Origin: Betaproteobacteria bacterium
GTDB lineage: Bacteria; Pseudomonadota; Gammaproteobacteria; Burkholderiales; SG8-41
Assembly: GCA_016192825.1 (NCBI GenBank)
Contig: JACPTK010000082.1
Span: 1-45,447 of the forward strand
DNA length: 45,447 bases
Direction: 5' to 3'
Part shown: positions 25,177-33,357 of the stretch, piece by piece
How the letters are laid out: each line of letters begins with the position of its first letter
Numbering within the stretch: position 1 is the first letter of the stretch
The notes under the pieces: model-generated
The model's database searches: none
What the model was told of the DNA's origin: nothing
Seen by the model: only the letters and a program-made list of their open reading frames with translations
Translations under genes and position numbers: made by a program

Positions 25177-26241
25177 ATGACCACTGGCAAGACCCCAAAG
25201 ACCGTGTTCTGGTTCGACGACGGCAAGCGGCCGAACGTCGCCGATTCGCTCGACAAGGAGAAGGACATCACGCTGCATCGCCTCTCCTACAACGGGCCGA
25301 AAGCGGACAATTGGGGCGCCATGTCCGCTTCGCACGCGTACTGCATCACCTCGACGCGCCAGGAGCTGCCCGCGGAGTACCACGCCAACGCGGCGCTGAT
25401 CGCGCGCTGTCCCGATCTGCTCGCCGTGTCGACGAGCGGCGCGGGCTACGACACGGTGGACGTCGCGGCGTGCACCGCGGCGGGCGTGCTCGTGGTGAAC
25501 CAGTCGGGCGGCAACGCCGACGCCGTGGCGGAGCACGCGGTGGCGATGATGCTCTCGCTCACCAAGAACATTCCGCAGACCGACCGCTCCGTGCGCGCCG
25601 GCAAGCGCGCCCCGCGGGAGTCCTTCAAGGGCTGGAACGCCAAGGGCCGCACGGTCGGCGTGGTCGGCATCGGCAACATCGGCAGCCGCGTCGCGCGCAT
25701 CTGCGGCCTGGGGCTGCAGATGAAGGTGCTCGCGTGCGACCCCTACCTCACCGCGGAGGAGATCCAGGCCCGCGGCGCGACCAAGGTGGATCTCGCGACG
25801 CTGCTCGCCGAGTCGCGCTTCGTCTCGATCCACTGCCCGTACAACGACGAGACCCGCAACATGATCGGGGCCCGCGAGCTCGCCGCGATGCCGCCCGGCT
25901 CCTACCTGATCACGACGGCGCGCGGCGGGATCGCGGACGAGAACGCGCTCGCGGCCGCCATGAAATCCGGGCACATCGCCGGTGCGGGGGTCGACGTCTG
26001 GATCGAGGAGCCGCCGCCGCTCTCGCACCCGCTGCTCGCGTTCGACAACCTGATCGCCACCTACCACACCGCCGGCATCACGCACGATTCGCGCAACAAC
26101 ATGGCCGCCTGGAACGCGCAGCAGGTCGCCGGCATCCTGCGCGGCGAGCGCCCGCCGCGGCTGATCAACCCGGACGCGTGGCGGAAATTCACGCAGCGCT
26201 TCGAGCGGATCTTCGGTTTCCGCCCCAAGCAGACAGCGTGA
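25177..26241 (+). CDS. D-2-hydroxyacid dehydrogenase family protein
   Basis: A 354-residue protein, ATG at 25177. The 2-hydroxyacid dehydrogenase fold is clear: LAVSTSGAGYDTVDVAAC, the NAD-binding GVVGIGNIGSRVA near residue 165, and the catalytic set Arg (TTARGGIADE), Glu (DVWIEEPPP) and His (ATYHTAGITHD). It reduces 2-keto acids or oxidises D-2-hydroxy acids with NAD(P)H. It is transcribed alone and its substrate is unknown. Spacer repeats flank it on both sides. Confidence 0.93.
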   Translation: MTTGKTPKTVFWFDDGKRPNVADSLDKEKDITLHRLSYNGPKADNWGAMSASHAYCITSTRQELPAEYHANAALIARCPDLLAVSTSGAGYDTVDVAACTAAGVLVVNQSGGNADAVAEHAVAMMLSLTKNIPQTDRSVRAGKRAPRESFKGWNAKGRTVGVVGIGNIGSRVARICGLGLQMKVLACDPYLTAEEIQARGATKVDLATLLAESRFVSIHCPYNDETRNMIGARELAAMPPGSYLITTARGGIADENALAAAMKSGHIAGAGVDVWIEEPPPLSHPLLAFDNLIATYHTAGITHDSRNNMAAWNAQQVAGILRGERPPRLINPDAWRKFTQRFERIFGFRPKQTA

Positions 26242-26401
26242 GTCGTGATTCGTGATCCGTGATCCGACAATCCGCGCAGCGGTTGCTCCCAGGCTCCTAT
26301 CACCTGGCACTTATCACTTATCACCGGGCGATCAGCCCCTCGGGCCGTCCCTCTTTCCCCGGCTGCCCACGTCACGAGGCATCGGCGGTATAGTCATCCG
26401 C

Positions 26402-26956
26402 ATGACGGCCGAGCTTGAAGTCCTGCACGATGCCACGACGCGGCTGGAGCGCGCGGGCATTCCGTACATGATCACCGGCTCGATCGCGCTGAGCTATTAC
26501 GCGCAGCCGCGCATGACGCGCGACATCGATCTTGTGGCGGAGCTGTCCGGCCGCGATGCGAAATCAGTAGCCACCCTGTTTGCGCCGGATTACTACGTGT
26601 CTGAAGCCGACGTCGCCAGCGCGATCGCCAGTGCCGGCATGTTCAACGTCCTGCACCTCGGCAAGCTCGTGAAGCTCGACTTTATCGTGCGCAAGGACAC
26701 GCCGTATCGCCGGCACGAATTCGGGAGCCGGAAACGGGTTCGCATGCCGGGCTTCGAGGCCTGGATCGTGAGCCGCGAGGACCTGATCCTGTCCAAGCTT
26801 GCGTGGGCCAAGGATTCGAATTCGGAAATGCAGTTGCGCGACGTGCAGGCGCTCCTTGCCGGCGGTGCGGATCGGACGTATCTTGAGCGTTGGGCCGGGG
26901 AACTCTCGGTAATGGATCTGTTGCGGAAAAATCTCGATGCAGGACACGACGCCTGA
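26402..26956 (+). CDS. AbiEii-like nucleotidyltransferase
   Basis: A 184-residue protein; I choose ATG 26402, as upstream codons carry no family signal. MITGSIALSYYAQPRMTRDIDLV has the minimal nucleotidyltransferase pattern (GS...DxD). DLILSKLAWAKDS is also typical of AbiEii/DUF6036-like toxins, which transfer nucleotides to cellular RNA. The following 75-residue gene overlaps its end by 20 bases, the usual layout of a two-gene toxin-antitoxin-like unit. A TATAGT box lies just upstream. Confidence 0.75.
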   Translation: MTAELEVLHDATTRLERAGIPYMITGSIALSYYAQPRMTRDIDLVAELSGRDAKSVATLFAPDYYVSEADVASAIASAGMFNVLHLGKLVKLDFIVRKDTPYRRHEFGSRKRVRMPGFEAWIVSREDLILSKLAWAKDSNSEMQLRDVQALLAGGADRTYLERWAGELSVMDLLRKNLDAGHDA

Positions 26957-27164
26957 ATTCACGAAGCTGATCCACGACGGCTATGCTCGCATGTCGCCGG
27001 AGGACCGCGTTCGCGCATGCACGGAGATGTTCGATACGGCCTGTGCCCTCGTGGAAGCTTCGCTGCCCGACGGCCTCGATCCGGCGGAACGGCGCTTCAG
27101 GCTTTGCGAGCGGTTCTACGGCGACCTTGCCGCTCGCGCTTTTCCGGAGCGGCGTGAACGGTGA
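26937..27164 (+). CDS. Small partner protein of the nucleotidyltransferase
   Basis: A 75-residue protein overlapping the nucleotidyltransferase by 20 bases. It contains [20 protein letters not shown] and [16 protein letters not shown], a small helical family often found next to nucleotidyltransferase genes. Its role, antitoxin or accessory, is inferred only from position. Confidence 0.65.
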   Translation: MQDTTPEFTKLIHDGYARMSPEDRVRACTEMFDTACALVEASLPDGLDPAERRFRLCERFYGDLAARAFPERRER

Positions 27165-27382
27165 ACGGAAAAAACTCGCCGTATCCGTCACGCTTCACCA
27201 GTCACCGGCTCGAAAAAAGATATTCCCCCGCTCCGGCCCTTTTAGGCGCATACTGCGCGTGTCGAAGGCACTTTGGGTCTGTCTGCAGTCCGTTTCCGGC
27301 TGGCCGTCTCGGTCCTCTCCCACAGCGAATTCCGATGCCGCGCGCACTCTCGCGCGCAGCGACGCCAACCCGGGAGGACATC

Positions 27383-27592
27383 ATGTCTACCATCGGCACC
27401 GTAAAGTTTTTCAACGCGACAAAGGGCTTCGGCTTCATCCATCCCGATGACGGCTCGAAGGACGTGTACGTGCACATCTCCGCGGTCGAGGCCGCTGGCC
27501 TAGGCTCCCTGAGCGAGAACCAGAAAGTCTCGTTCGATACGCAGACGGGCGCCAACGGCAAGGTCGCCGCATGCAACCTGAAAGCCGCGTGA
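27383..27592 (+). CDS. Cold-shock protein (CspA family)
   Basis: A 69-residue single-domain OB-fold protein, ATG at 27383 after GGGAGGACATC. The RNP1 motif KGFGFIHP (near residue 14) and RNP2 motif VYVHISAV are present. It binds single-stranded RNA or DNA and may act as an RNA chaperone or antiterminator. A 218-base gap precedes it, which would allow the long structured leader seen in some csp genes. A strong terminator follows. Confidence 0.97.
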   Translation: MSTIGTVKFFNATKGFGFIHPDDGSKDVYVHISAVEAAGLGSLSENQKVSFDTQTGANGKVAACNLKAA

Positions 27593-27594
27593 TA

Positions 27595-27640
27595 CCCCGC
27601 AGCGGGCCGGTTTTCGAGACCCCGCTGCGGCGGGGTTTTT
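27595..27640 (+). terminator. Rho-independent terminator after csp
   Basis: CCGCAGCGGG and CCCGCTGCGG form a 10-bp stem. A nested stem CCCCGC/GCGGGG follows, immediately trailed by TTTTT at 27636-27640. It begins three bases after the csp stop codon. Confidence 0.9.
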
Positions 27641-27692
27641 CATGGGGCCTTGCCCCGGCGGTGGGCCCGGCCGTTCCGGGCGGAGGCTGGCG

Positions 27693-28070
27693 ATGAGATA
27701 TCCGGACATCACGTTCAGCGGGAAATCGGGCGAGAAATACCACTTCCAGGCCTGGACGCTGGACACCCGGTTCAAGGCCCTGGCGGCCGTGTACTTCGTG
27801 ACGAAGCGCGCGCGCGACGGCTCCACCTACTCCCGGGCTTCCCACGACGGCGTCTACATCGGCCACACCGCCAGCCTCGCCAACCCGTTCGGCACCGAAT
27901 CGCAATTCGAATGCTTCCGCAAGCACGGCGCGAACTGCATCTGCATCCACCTGCTGGAAAGCGAGGCGGCGCGCATCGCGGTCTCGGAGGACCTGCTCGC
28001 CCAGCACCGCGCCCACTGCAACCAGCGGCAGCGCATCGACCGGCTGTTCGAGACCGCCGAGCAAGCCTGA
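27693..28070 (+). CDS. Conserved small protein, GIY-YIG-like
   Basis: A 125-residue protein, ATG at 27693 after GGAGGCTGGCG. The segments AAVYFVTKRA and HDGVYIGHTASLANPFG resemble the GIY and YIG parts of a GIY-YIG nuclease, but the downstream catalytic Arg and Glu are not obvious. It also has a Cys-rich stretch (HGANCICIHLLE). It looks like a conserved hypothetical family seen beside cold-shock genes. No function can be assigned. Confidence 0.6.
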   Translation: MRYPDITFSGKSGEKYHFQAWTLDTRFKALAAVYFVTKRARDGSTYSRASHDGVYIGHTASLANPFGTESQFECFRKHGANCICIHLLESEAARIAVSEDLLAQHRAHCNQRQRIDRLFETAEQA

Positions 28071-28218
28071 TGGCGTGAACGGTAAACGGTGAGCGGAAAA
28101 ACCCGCCTCACCCGTCACGCCCCGCCGGTCACGCCGTATCAGTCACGCCTCACCGGTCGCCGGGGCCAGGTCGGAGCGGCGTGAGTCGTGATTCGACCCT
28201 TTCGCCTTCCGCCCCATT

Positions 28219-28254
28219 TAGGAGTTTGTCGGCCCTAAGTCCGACAAACTCCTA
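28219..28254. repeat. 36-bp palindrome, subtype A, overlapping the LysR stop
   Basis: The same arms as at 422-457 (TAGGAGTTTGTCGG and its complement) around CCCTAAGT. The last three bases (28252-28254) are the TAG stop of the minus-strand LysR gene, so the palindrome abuts the coding end. It may serve as a transcription terminator. Confidence 0.85.
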
Positions 28255-29187
28255 GCGGCGGTGCAACTCCCCCGATACCGCCTTCATCACCTTTTCTCTC
28301 GTCATGGTGGGTGCGAAGAGCTGGATGAAATCCAGCGCATACCCTCGCAAGTAGGTGTGCTCTTGAACTCCGACGAAGATCTTGTTCGATTCGAAGAGAT
28401 GACGGGCATCGATGGCACGCAGGTCCCGGTCCGTCCGTGCCTCATAGGCCAATGCAGCGACGATCGCGACGCCTAGACCGCATTTCACGTAAGTCTTCAT
28501 TACATCTACATCGGTTGCACTCAGGATCACGTTCGGGTCGCAGCCGGCGCTTTCGAACGCTCTCATGACCTGGGAGTAGGTGGGGAATTCGCTGTCGTAA
28601 GTGATGAGCGGATGCCGCGCAAGCGCCTCTATCGTCAAAGGCCTGCACTTCTGCAGGGGATGATTGCGCGGCGTCAAGACGATCTTGTGCTGGTCATAGC
28701 AGGGCAGCAGCGTCAGTCCCGGGACGGGTTGAGTCGGGCTCGAGCAAATAGATAGATCGGCCTTCCCCGAGCTGACCCAAAGCGCGACCTGCACCGGATT
28801 TCCCTGACGCAGCGTGACGCGGACATTGGGGTACAGGCGGTTGAAGGCCTGTATGACCTTGGGCAGGACATAGCGCGCGTGCGTGTGCGACGTCGTCACG
28901 ACAAGCGTGCCGGTATCGCGCGCAATGAAGTCCGTGCCGATGTGGCGCAACCCGTCCGTGGCGCGCAGCACCTTGCGAGCGATCTCGTGCACTTCCTCGC
29001 CCGGTCTCGTCAAACCGAGGATGCGCCGTTTGCTGCGCAGAAAAATCACGATCCCCAGCTCCCTTTCCAAGGCCTGAATTTGCCGGCTGATGCCGGGCTG
29101 CGAGGTGTGCAGGAACTCTGCGGCTCGGGAAACGCTCATTCCGCGATCCACGATCTCGCAGATGAACCTCAATTGCCGGAGCGTCAT
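28252..29187 (-). CDS. LysR-family regulator, CysB-like (paralogue)
   Basis: A 311-residue protein; ATG 29187 (MTLRQLRF) is preferred over a TTG four codons upstream. The winged HTH is RAAEFLHTSQPGISRQIQAL. The effector domain has TTSHTHARYVLPKVIQAF, the CysB signature, and CGLGVAIVAA near residue 245. It is divergent from the AtuA/HyuA/HyuB operon, its likely target. A palindrome supplies its stop codon. It clearly resembles the regulator at 23799. Confidence 0.93.
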   Translation of the reverse strand: MTLRQLRFICEIVDRGMSVSRAAEFLHTSQPGISRQIQALERELGIVIFLRSKRRILGLTRPGEEVHEIARKVLRATDGLRHIGTDFIARDTGTLVVTTSHTHARYVLPKVIQAFNRLYPNVRVTLRQGNPVQVALWVSSGKADLSICSSPTQPVPGLTLLPCYDQHKIVLTPRNHPLQKCRPLTIEALARHPLITYDSEFPTYSQVMRAFESAGCDPNVILSATDVDVMKTYVKCGLGVAIVAALAYEARTDRDLRAIDARHLFESNKIFVGVQEHTYLRGYALDFIQLFAPTMTREKVMKAVSGELHRR

Positions 29188-29206
29188 GTGACTATGCAAT
29201 ACCGAT

Positions 29207-29224
29207 ATAATGTTATTTGATTAT
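29207..29224. promoter_or_regulatory. Candidate LysR operator ATAAT-N8-ATTAT
   Basis: ATAAT and ATTAT form an inverted repeat with an 8-bp spacer, located 20-37 bases upstream of the LysR start in the divergent region. It contains a T-N11-A pattern as expected of LysR-type operators. Autoregulation is inferred. Confidence 0.45.
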
Positions 29225-29447
29225 AGTCCTTGCAGGCATAAGACAGCGCCCCGATAATCAACGCGGAGATCTCCGCGTGCCCGCTGTTTTGCCGCATGAC
29301 CGCGGTATAGCGGGATTCGTGCGGGCCGGTTCGAGCATTGGGCTCCGGGCCACGCGAGCCGGGTGGCGCCATGAATAGCGACCGCACGAAACGGGCCGGC
29401 GTCGTCGGATAGCAGATTTCAGATTCGACTGAGCAGAGGGGATATCG

Positions 29448-30821
29448 ATGGCGCAACAAGCCGGCGTGTGCCGGCTGCTTTCGGTAAGCAGCATTCTGGG
29501 GTATGGCTTCCCCGACGCCTCGTTGACTGCGGGCCTCGAGCACGATCCGCATTTCATAGGCGTGGACGGCGGCAGCACCGATCCGGGCGCCTACTATCTG
29601 GGATCCGGCGAGTCCCTCAACTCCCGAAAGGCGATGAAGCGTGATCTGCGCCTCATGCTGCTCGGTGCCGTCCCCCGTCGCATCCCGGTCGTCATCGGAA
29701 CGTGCGGCGGCGCCGGGGGCGAGCCGCATCTGCAGGAAGTGGCGGCACTTGCGCGTGAAGTGGCGCGCGAGGAAGGCCTGAAGTTTCGAATGGCGCTCAT
29801 CCATGCCGAGCAGAACCGCGACCAGGTCAATTCCTGGCTGCGCGAAGGGCGGATAAGCGCGCTGCGCAACGTGCCCGAGCTCGCCGAAGCGACGGTGGCG
29901 CGTGCCGCGCGCATCGTGGGCATGATGGGGGCCGAGCCGTTCATGCGTGCGCTTGAGGGCGGCGCCGATGTCGTGCTCGCCGCGCGCGCGTCCGATGCAG
30001 CCTCGTGGGCGGCGTGTGCCATGCATCGCGGCCTGCCGGCCGCGCCGGCCTGGTATGCCGGCAAGATGCTCGAGTGCGGGACGGCGAGCGCAACTCCGAA
30101 AGGCCACGATTGCCTGCTCACCACGGTGCACCGGGGATACATCGACCTGGAACCGACGAATCCGGCGCGGCGCTGCACGCCGCTCTCGGTTGCGACCCAC
30201 GCGCTGCACGAGAACGCGAGCCCGACTCTGCACGAGGAGCCGGGCGGCCTGCTCGACGCAACCGATTGCGGGTTCACCGCAATCTCGGATCGGGCGGTTC
30301 GGGTGAACGGGATGCGGTGGAGGACACGGCCGTACGACATCAAGCTCGAAGGCGCCGAATTCGTCGGCTTCCGCGCAATCACGATCTGCGGCACCCGCGA
30401 CCCGATACTGATCAGCCAGATCGATTCGTATTTGCAGTCGGTGAGGGACGACGTCGCCGCAAGGGCGGCCGCCTTCGGCGTATCGCCGGAAAAATACCAT
30501 CTTGTCTTCCACGTCTATGGCAAGGACGGAGTGATGGGCGCCGCTGAGCCGGTGCGGCAGTTCAGCTCGCATGAGCTCGGCATCGTCGTGGAGGTGGTGT
30601 CGCCGGGCGAGGAGGATGCGAAAGCCGTGCTGGCCATCGCGCGCGTCGTCGTTCCGAAGGTCGATTTCCCGGGGCGCCTGTGCAAGAGCGGCAATATGGC
30701 TTTCCCGTTCTCTCCTTCGGACATCCCGGTCGGTCCCACCTACAAGTTTTCCGTGTTTCACGTTGTCAGGACCGATGATCCGTACGGAATGTTTCCCGTG
30801 GAATACGAAGAGGTGCGCTGA
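29448..30821 (+). CDS. AtuA / DUF1446 family protein
   Basis: A 457-residue protein, ATG at 29448, in the acyclic terpene utilization AtuA (DUF1446) family: ILGYGFPDASLTAGL near the start, VDGGSTDPGAYYLGSG, VVIGTCGGAGGEPHLQEV, LAARASDAASWAA and FPGRLCKSGNMAFPF near the end. In terpene degraders AtuA acts with the AtuC/AtuF carboxylase, but most members have unknown substrates. The partner here is the DUF4387 protein encoded 2 bases downstream, followed by HyuA/HyuB-type subunits. Confidence 0.9.
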   Translation: MAQQAGVCRLLSVSSILGYGFPDASLTAGLEHDPHFIGVDGGSTDPGAYYLGSGESLNSRKAMKRDLRLMLLGAVPRRIPVVIGTCGGAGGEPHLQEVAALAREVAREEGLKFRMALIHAEQNRDQVNSWLREGRISALRNVPELAEATVARAARIVGMMGAEPFMRALEGGADVVLAARASDAASWAACAMHRGLPAAPAWYAGKMLECGTASATPKGHDCLLTTVHRGYIDLEPTNPARRCTPLSVATHALHENASPTLHEEPGGLLDATDCGFTAISDRAVRVNGMRWRTRPYDIKLEGAEFVGFRAITICGTRDPILISQIDSYLQSVRDDVAARAAAFGVSPEKYHLVFHVYGKDGVMGAAEPVRQFSSHELGIVVEVVSPGEEDAKAVLAIARVVVPKVDFPGRLCKSGNMAFPFSPSDIPVGPTYKFSVFHVVRTDDPYGMFPVEYEEVR

Positions 30822-30823
30822 CC

Positions 30824-31135
30824 ATGGCGAAGCTGCGCGAGCTTGCGAAAGTGTGCAAGAGCAAGAATGCGGGTCCCTTCGAAGTCACGATCGACATCAT
30901 GTTCGAGACCCGCGAAATCTACGACAAGGTCGTGAGGAGCGGCGTGCTCAACGCCGGCCTCTTCGCGAAGCTGTATGGGGTGGATGCCAAGGATGTCCTT
31001 TTCACGCCGTACCCGGCCGCGCTCGCGGTGAAGGGCACGATACCGCGCCGCGTCTCCTCCGGGGACATCGGCGACACCGACGTGTATGGCGCCCAGCAGC
31101 ATGCGCCGATGCTCGACGTCGAGATACCGATTTGA
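30824..31135 (+). CDS. DUF4387 family protein
   Basis: A 103-residue protein, ATG at 30824, 2 bases after the AtuA-like stop, so probably translationally coupled. KSKNAGPFEVTIDIMFET and GDIGDTDVYGAQQHAP match the DUF4387 pattern. It is nearly always adjacent to AtuA-family genes and is presumed to form a complex with them. Mechanism unknown. Confidence 0.9.
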   Translation: MAKLRELAKVCKSKNAGPFEVTIDIMFETREIYDKVVRSGVLNAGLFAKLYGVDAKDVLFTPYPAALAVKGTIPRRVSSGDIGDTDVYGAQQHAPMLDVEIPI

Positions 31136-31200
31136 CCGATGATGCGCGACCGGCCACCGTCCGCGAGAAACGGGTGGCGAACGAAGAGTGACGGACGAGA

Positions 31201-33357
31201 GTGAAGAAACCGGCCAGGCAGAGGACGGAAAAATACGAGATCGGCGTGGACATCGGGGGCACGTTCACCGACGTCGTGGCCTTCGGCCGCGCGGCGGGAC
31301 GGCTCGCGGTGGCCAAGGTCCTCACCGATCATGCCGATCTGGCGCGCGGTGTCATCGCCGGGATTCAGCGGATCCTGGAGAAAAACCGGATTGATCCGGG
31401 CAGTGTGACGCGGGTTGTCCACGGCACGACGCTCGTGACGAACAGCCTCATCGAGCGGCGCGGTGCGAAGACCGCGCTCATCGTCACGCGCGGCTTCGGC
31501 GATGTCCTGGAGATGGGGCGCGAGAGCCGTTACGACATCTACGACATCGATATCGACATTCCTGCGCCGATCGTCGCACGCGAGCTGGTTTTCGAGGTCA
31601 CCGAGCGCCTGGATTTCAAAGGCGGGGTTCTCACGCCTCTCGACGAGTCGGACGTTGATGGCGTGGTGGCGAAACTGCGCGAGTTCCAGGTGCAAAGCGC
31701 GGCGGTGTGTCTGCTGCACTCGTATGCGGACCCCGTCCACGAGGCCCGCATCGCGGAAATCCTCACCGCGAGGCTGCCCGGGCTGAGCGTATCGCTGTCC
31801 AGCGATGTGATGCCCGACTTGCGCGAGTACGAGCGGGCGAGCACGACCGCAGCGAACGCATACGTGAAACCGGTCGTCAAGGGCTACCTCGACCGCCTGC
31901 GTAATTCTCTGCGCGATATCGGGGCGCAATGCCAGCTCTCGATCATGACCTCCGATGGCGGGGTGATCGACGTCGACACTGCAGCGCGCTTTCCGGTGAG
32001 GCTCGCCGAATCGGGGCCGGCCGGCGGGGCCACGGCCGCGTCCTTCCTCGGTGCCGCCGCCGGTGTGCCCGATGTGATCGCCTACGACATGGGTGGCACG
32101 ACCGCCAAGATCTGCGTCATAGAGGGCGGCAAGCCGCTCAAAACGACCAGCTTCGAGTTCGGCCGTGTCTACCGGTTCGCGAAAGGCAGCGGGCTGCCGC
32201 TGCAGATTCCCGCGATCGAGATGATCGAAATTGGCGCGGGCGGCGGCAGTATCGCGCACGTGAACGCGCTCGACATGCTGCAGATCGGCCCGGAAAGCGC
32301 GAACGCGTCACCCGGCCCGGCGTGTTACGGCCTGGGCGGCACCCGCGCGACCGTGAGCGATGCGGACCTGGTCCTCGGCTATCTGGCAGCCGACTCTTTT
32401 CTTGGCGGCGCAATGCGGCTCGACGAGGCACGGGCACGGGCTGCGATCGATCGGGACGTCGCGAAACCGCTTGGGATGAGCGTGGAAGATGCGGCTTATG
32501 CGACACACCGCGTCGTGAACGCGAACATGGCGCGCGCCGCCAAGGTGCACTGTTTCGAGCATGGCAAGGATCCGCGCCGCTTCGCGCTCTTCGCTTACGG
32601 TGGGGCGGGCCCGGTGCACGCGTTCGGTGTCGCTCAGCTGCTCGGCATTCGCGAGCTCGTCTATCCGCTGCGTGCCGGCGTGATGTCGGCGCTGGGGTTT
32701 CTGGTCGCCGAGCCGTCCTTCGAAGTGCTTCATGGCCGCATCAGCCCGCTCTTCGAAAGTGATCTCGCCGCCGTCAACGGGATGCTCACTGAAATGGAGC
32801 GCGAGGCCACCCGGGTGGTGCTCAATAGCATGCCGGGCGCGAAACACTTCACCGTATCGCGTGAGGTGGCCGTGCGCTATGAAGGGCAGAGCTACGAGCT
32901 GTACGTTCCGTTCTCGAACCGCCGGCTCGATGCCGCCGAGCTGAAGCGGATCGCGCGCGATTTCACGGCGGCCTATTCCACGCGCTATCACGCGGTGGTC
33001 GACCACGGCGGGCTGGAATGCGTGAGGTGGCGCGTGCGGGTGACGACCGCGGAAGGGGCGCGCGGCGCACCGCGGTTGCAGACTCCGGGCGCGGCGGAAA
33101 AAAAGGCGCGCAAGGGCAGAAGAGGGGTATTCGTTCCTGAAGCGGGCCGTTTTCTGAGCTGCCCCGTATACGACAGGTATGCGCTGCCGATGGGCACGAG
33201 CATCACCGGTCCGGCGATTGTCGAGGAGCCGGAATCGACGGTATATGTCGGGTCCCGGGCCCGCGCTTTCGTCACGCACCGGGGGGATTTGCGCGTCGCG
33301 CTGAAAGCGGCGGCTCGCGCAACACGCAGGGTGACCCGTGCAGAAGCGCCGGCATAG
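31201..33357 (+). CDS. Hydantoinase/oxoprolinase family protein, subunit A
   Basis: A 718-residue protein with GTG at 31201. The N-terminal ATPase pattern GVDIGGTFTDVVAF is at about residues 15-28, followed by VVHGTTLVTNSLIERRGA and LSSDVMPDLREYERASTT. Later motifs are YDMGGTTAKICVI and YGGAGPVHAFG. The family includes hydantoinase HyuA, 5-oxoprolinase and acetone/acetophenone carboxylase subunits; ATP drives ring opening or carboxylation. It overlaps the B-subunit gene by 20 bases. The specific substrate is not deducible. Confidence 0.95.
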   Translation: MKKPARQRTEKYEIGVDIGGTFTDVVAFGRAAGRLAVAKVLTDHADLARGVIAGIQRILEKNRIDPGSVTRVVHGTTLVTNSLIERRGAKTALIVTRGFGDVLEMGRESRYDIYDIDIDIPAPIVARELVFEVTERLDFKGGVLTPLDESDVDGVVAKLREFQVQSAAVCLLHSYADPVHEARIAEILTARLPGLSVSLSSDVMPDLREYERASTTAANAYVKPVVKGYLDRLRNSLRDIGAQCQLSIMTSDGGVIDVDTAARFPVRLAESGPAGGATAASFLGAAAGVPDVIAYDMGGTTAKICVIEGGKPLKTTSFEFGRVYRFAKGSGLPLQIPAIEMIEIGAGGGSIAHVNALDMLQIGPESANASPGPACYGLGGTRATVSDADLVLGYLAADSFLGGAMRLDEARARAAIDRDVAKPLGMSVEDAAYATHRVVNANMARAAKVHCFEHGKDPRRFALFAYGGAGPVHAFGVAQLLGIRELVYPLRAGVMSALGFLVAEPSFEVLHGRISPLFESDLAAVNGMLTEMEREATRVVLNSMPGAKHFTVSREVAVRYEGQSYELYVPFSNRRLDAAELKRIARDFTAAYSTRYHAVVDHGGLECVRWRVRVTTAEGARGAPRLQTPGAAEKKARKGRRGVFVPEAGRFLSCPVYDRYALPMGTSITGPAIVEEPESTVYVGSRARAFVTHRGDLRVALKAAARATRRVTRAEAPA

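Noticed and set aside
29184-30761. Long minus-strand frame of 525 residues
   Set aside because: Antisense shadow of the AtuA-like gene; no motifs.
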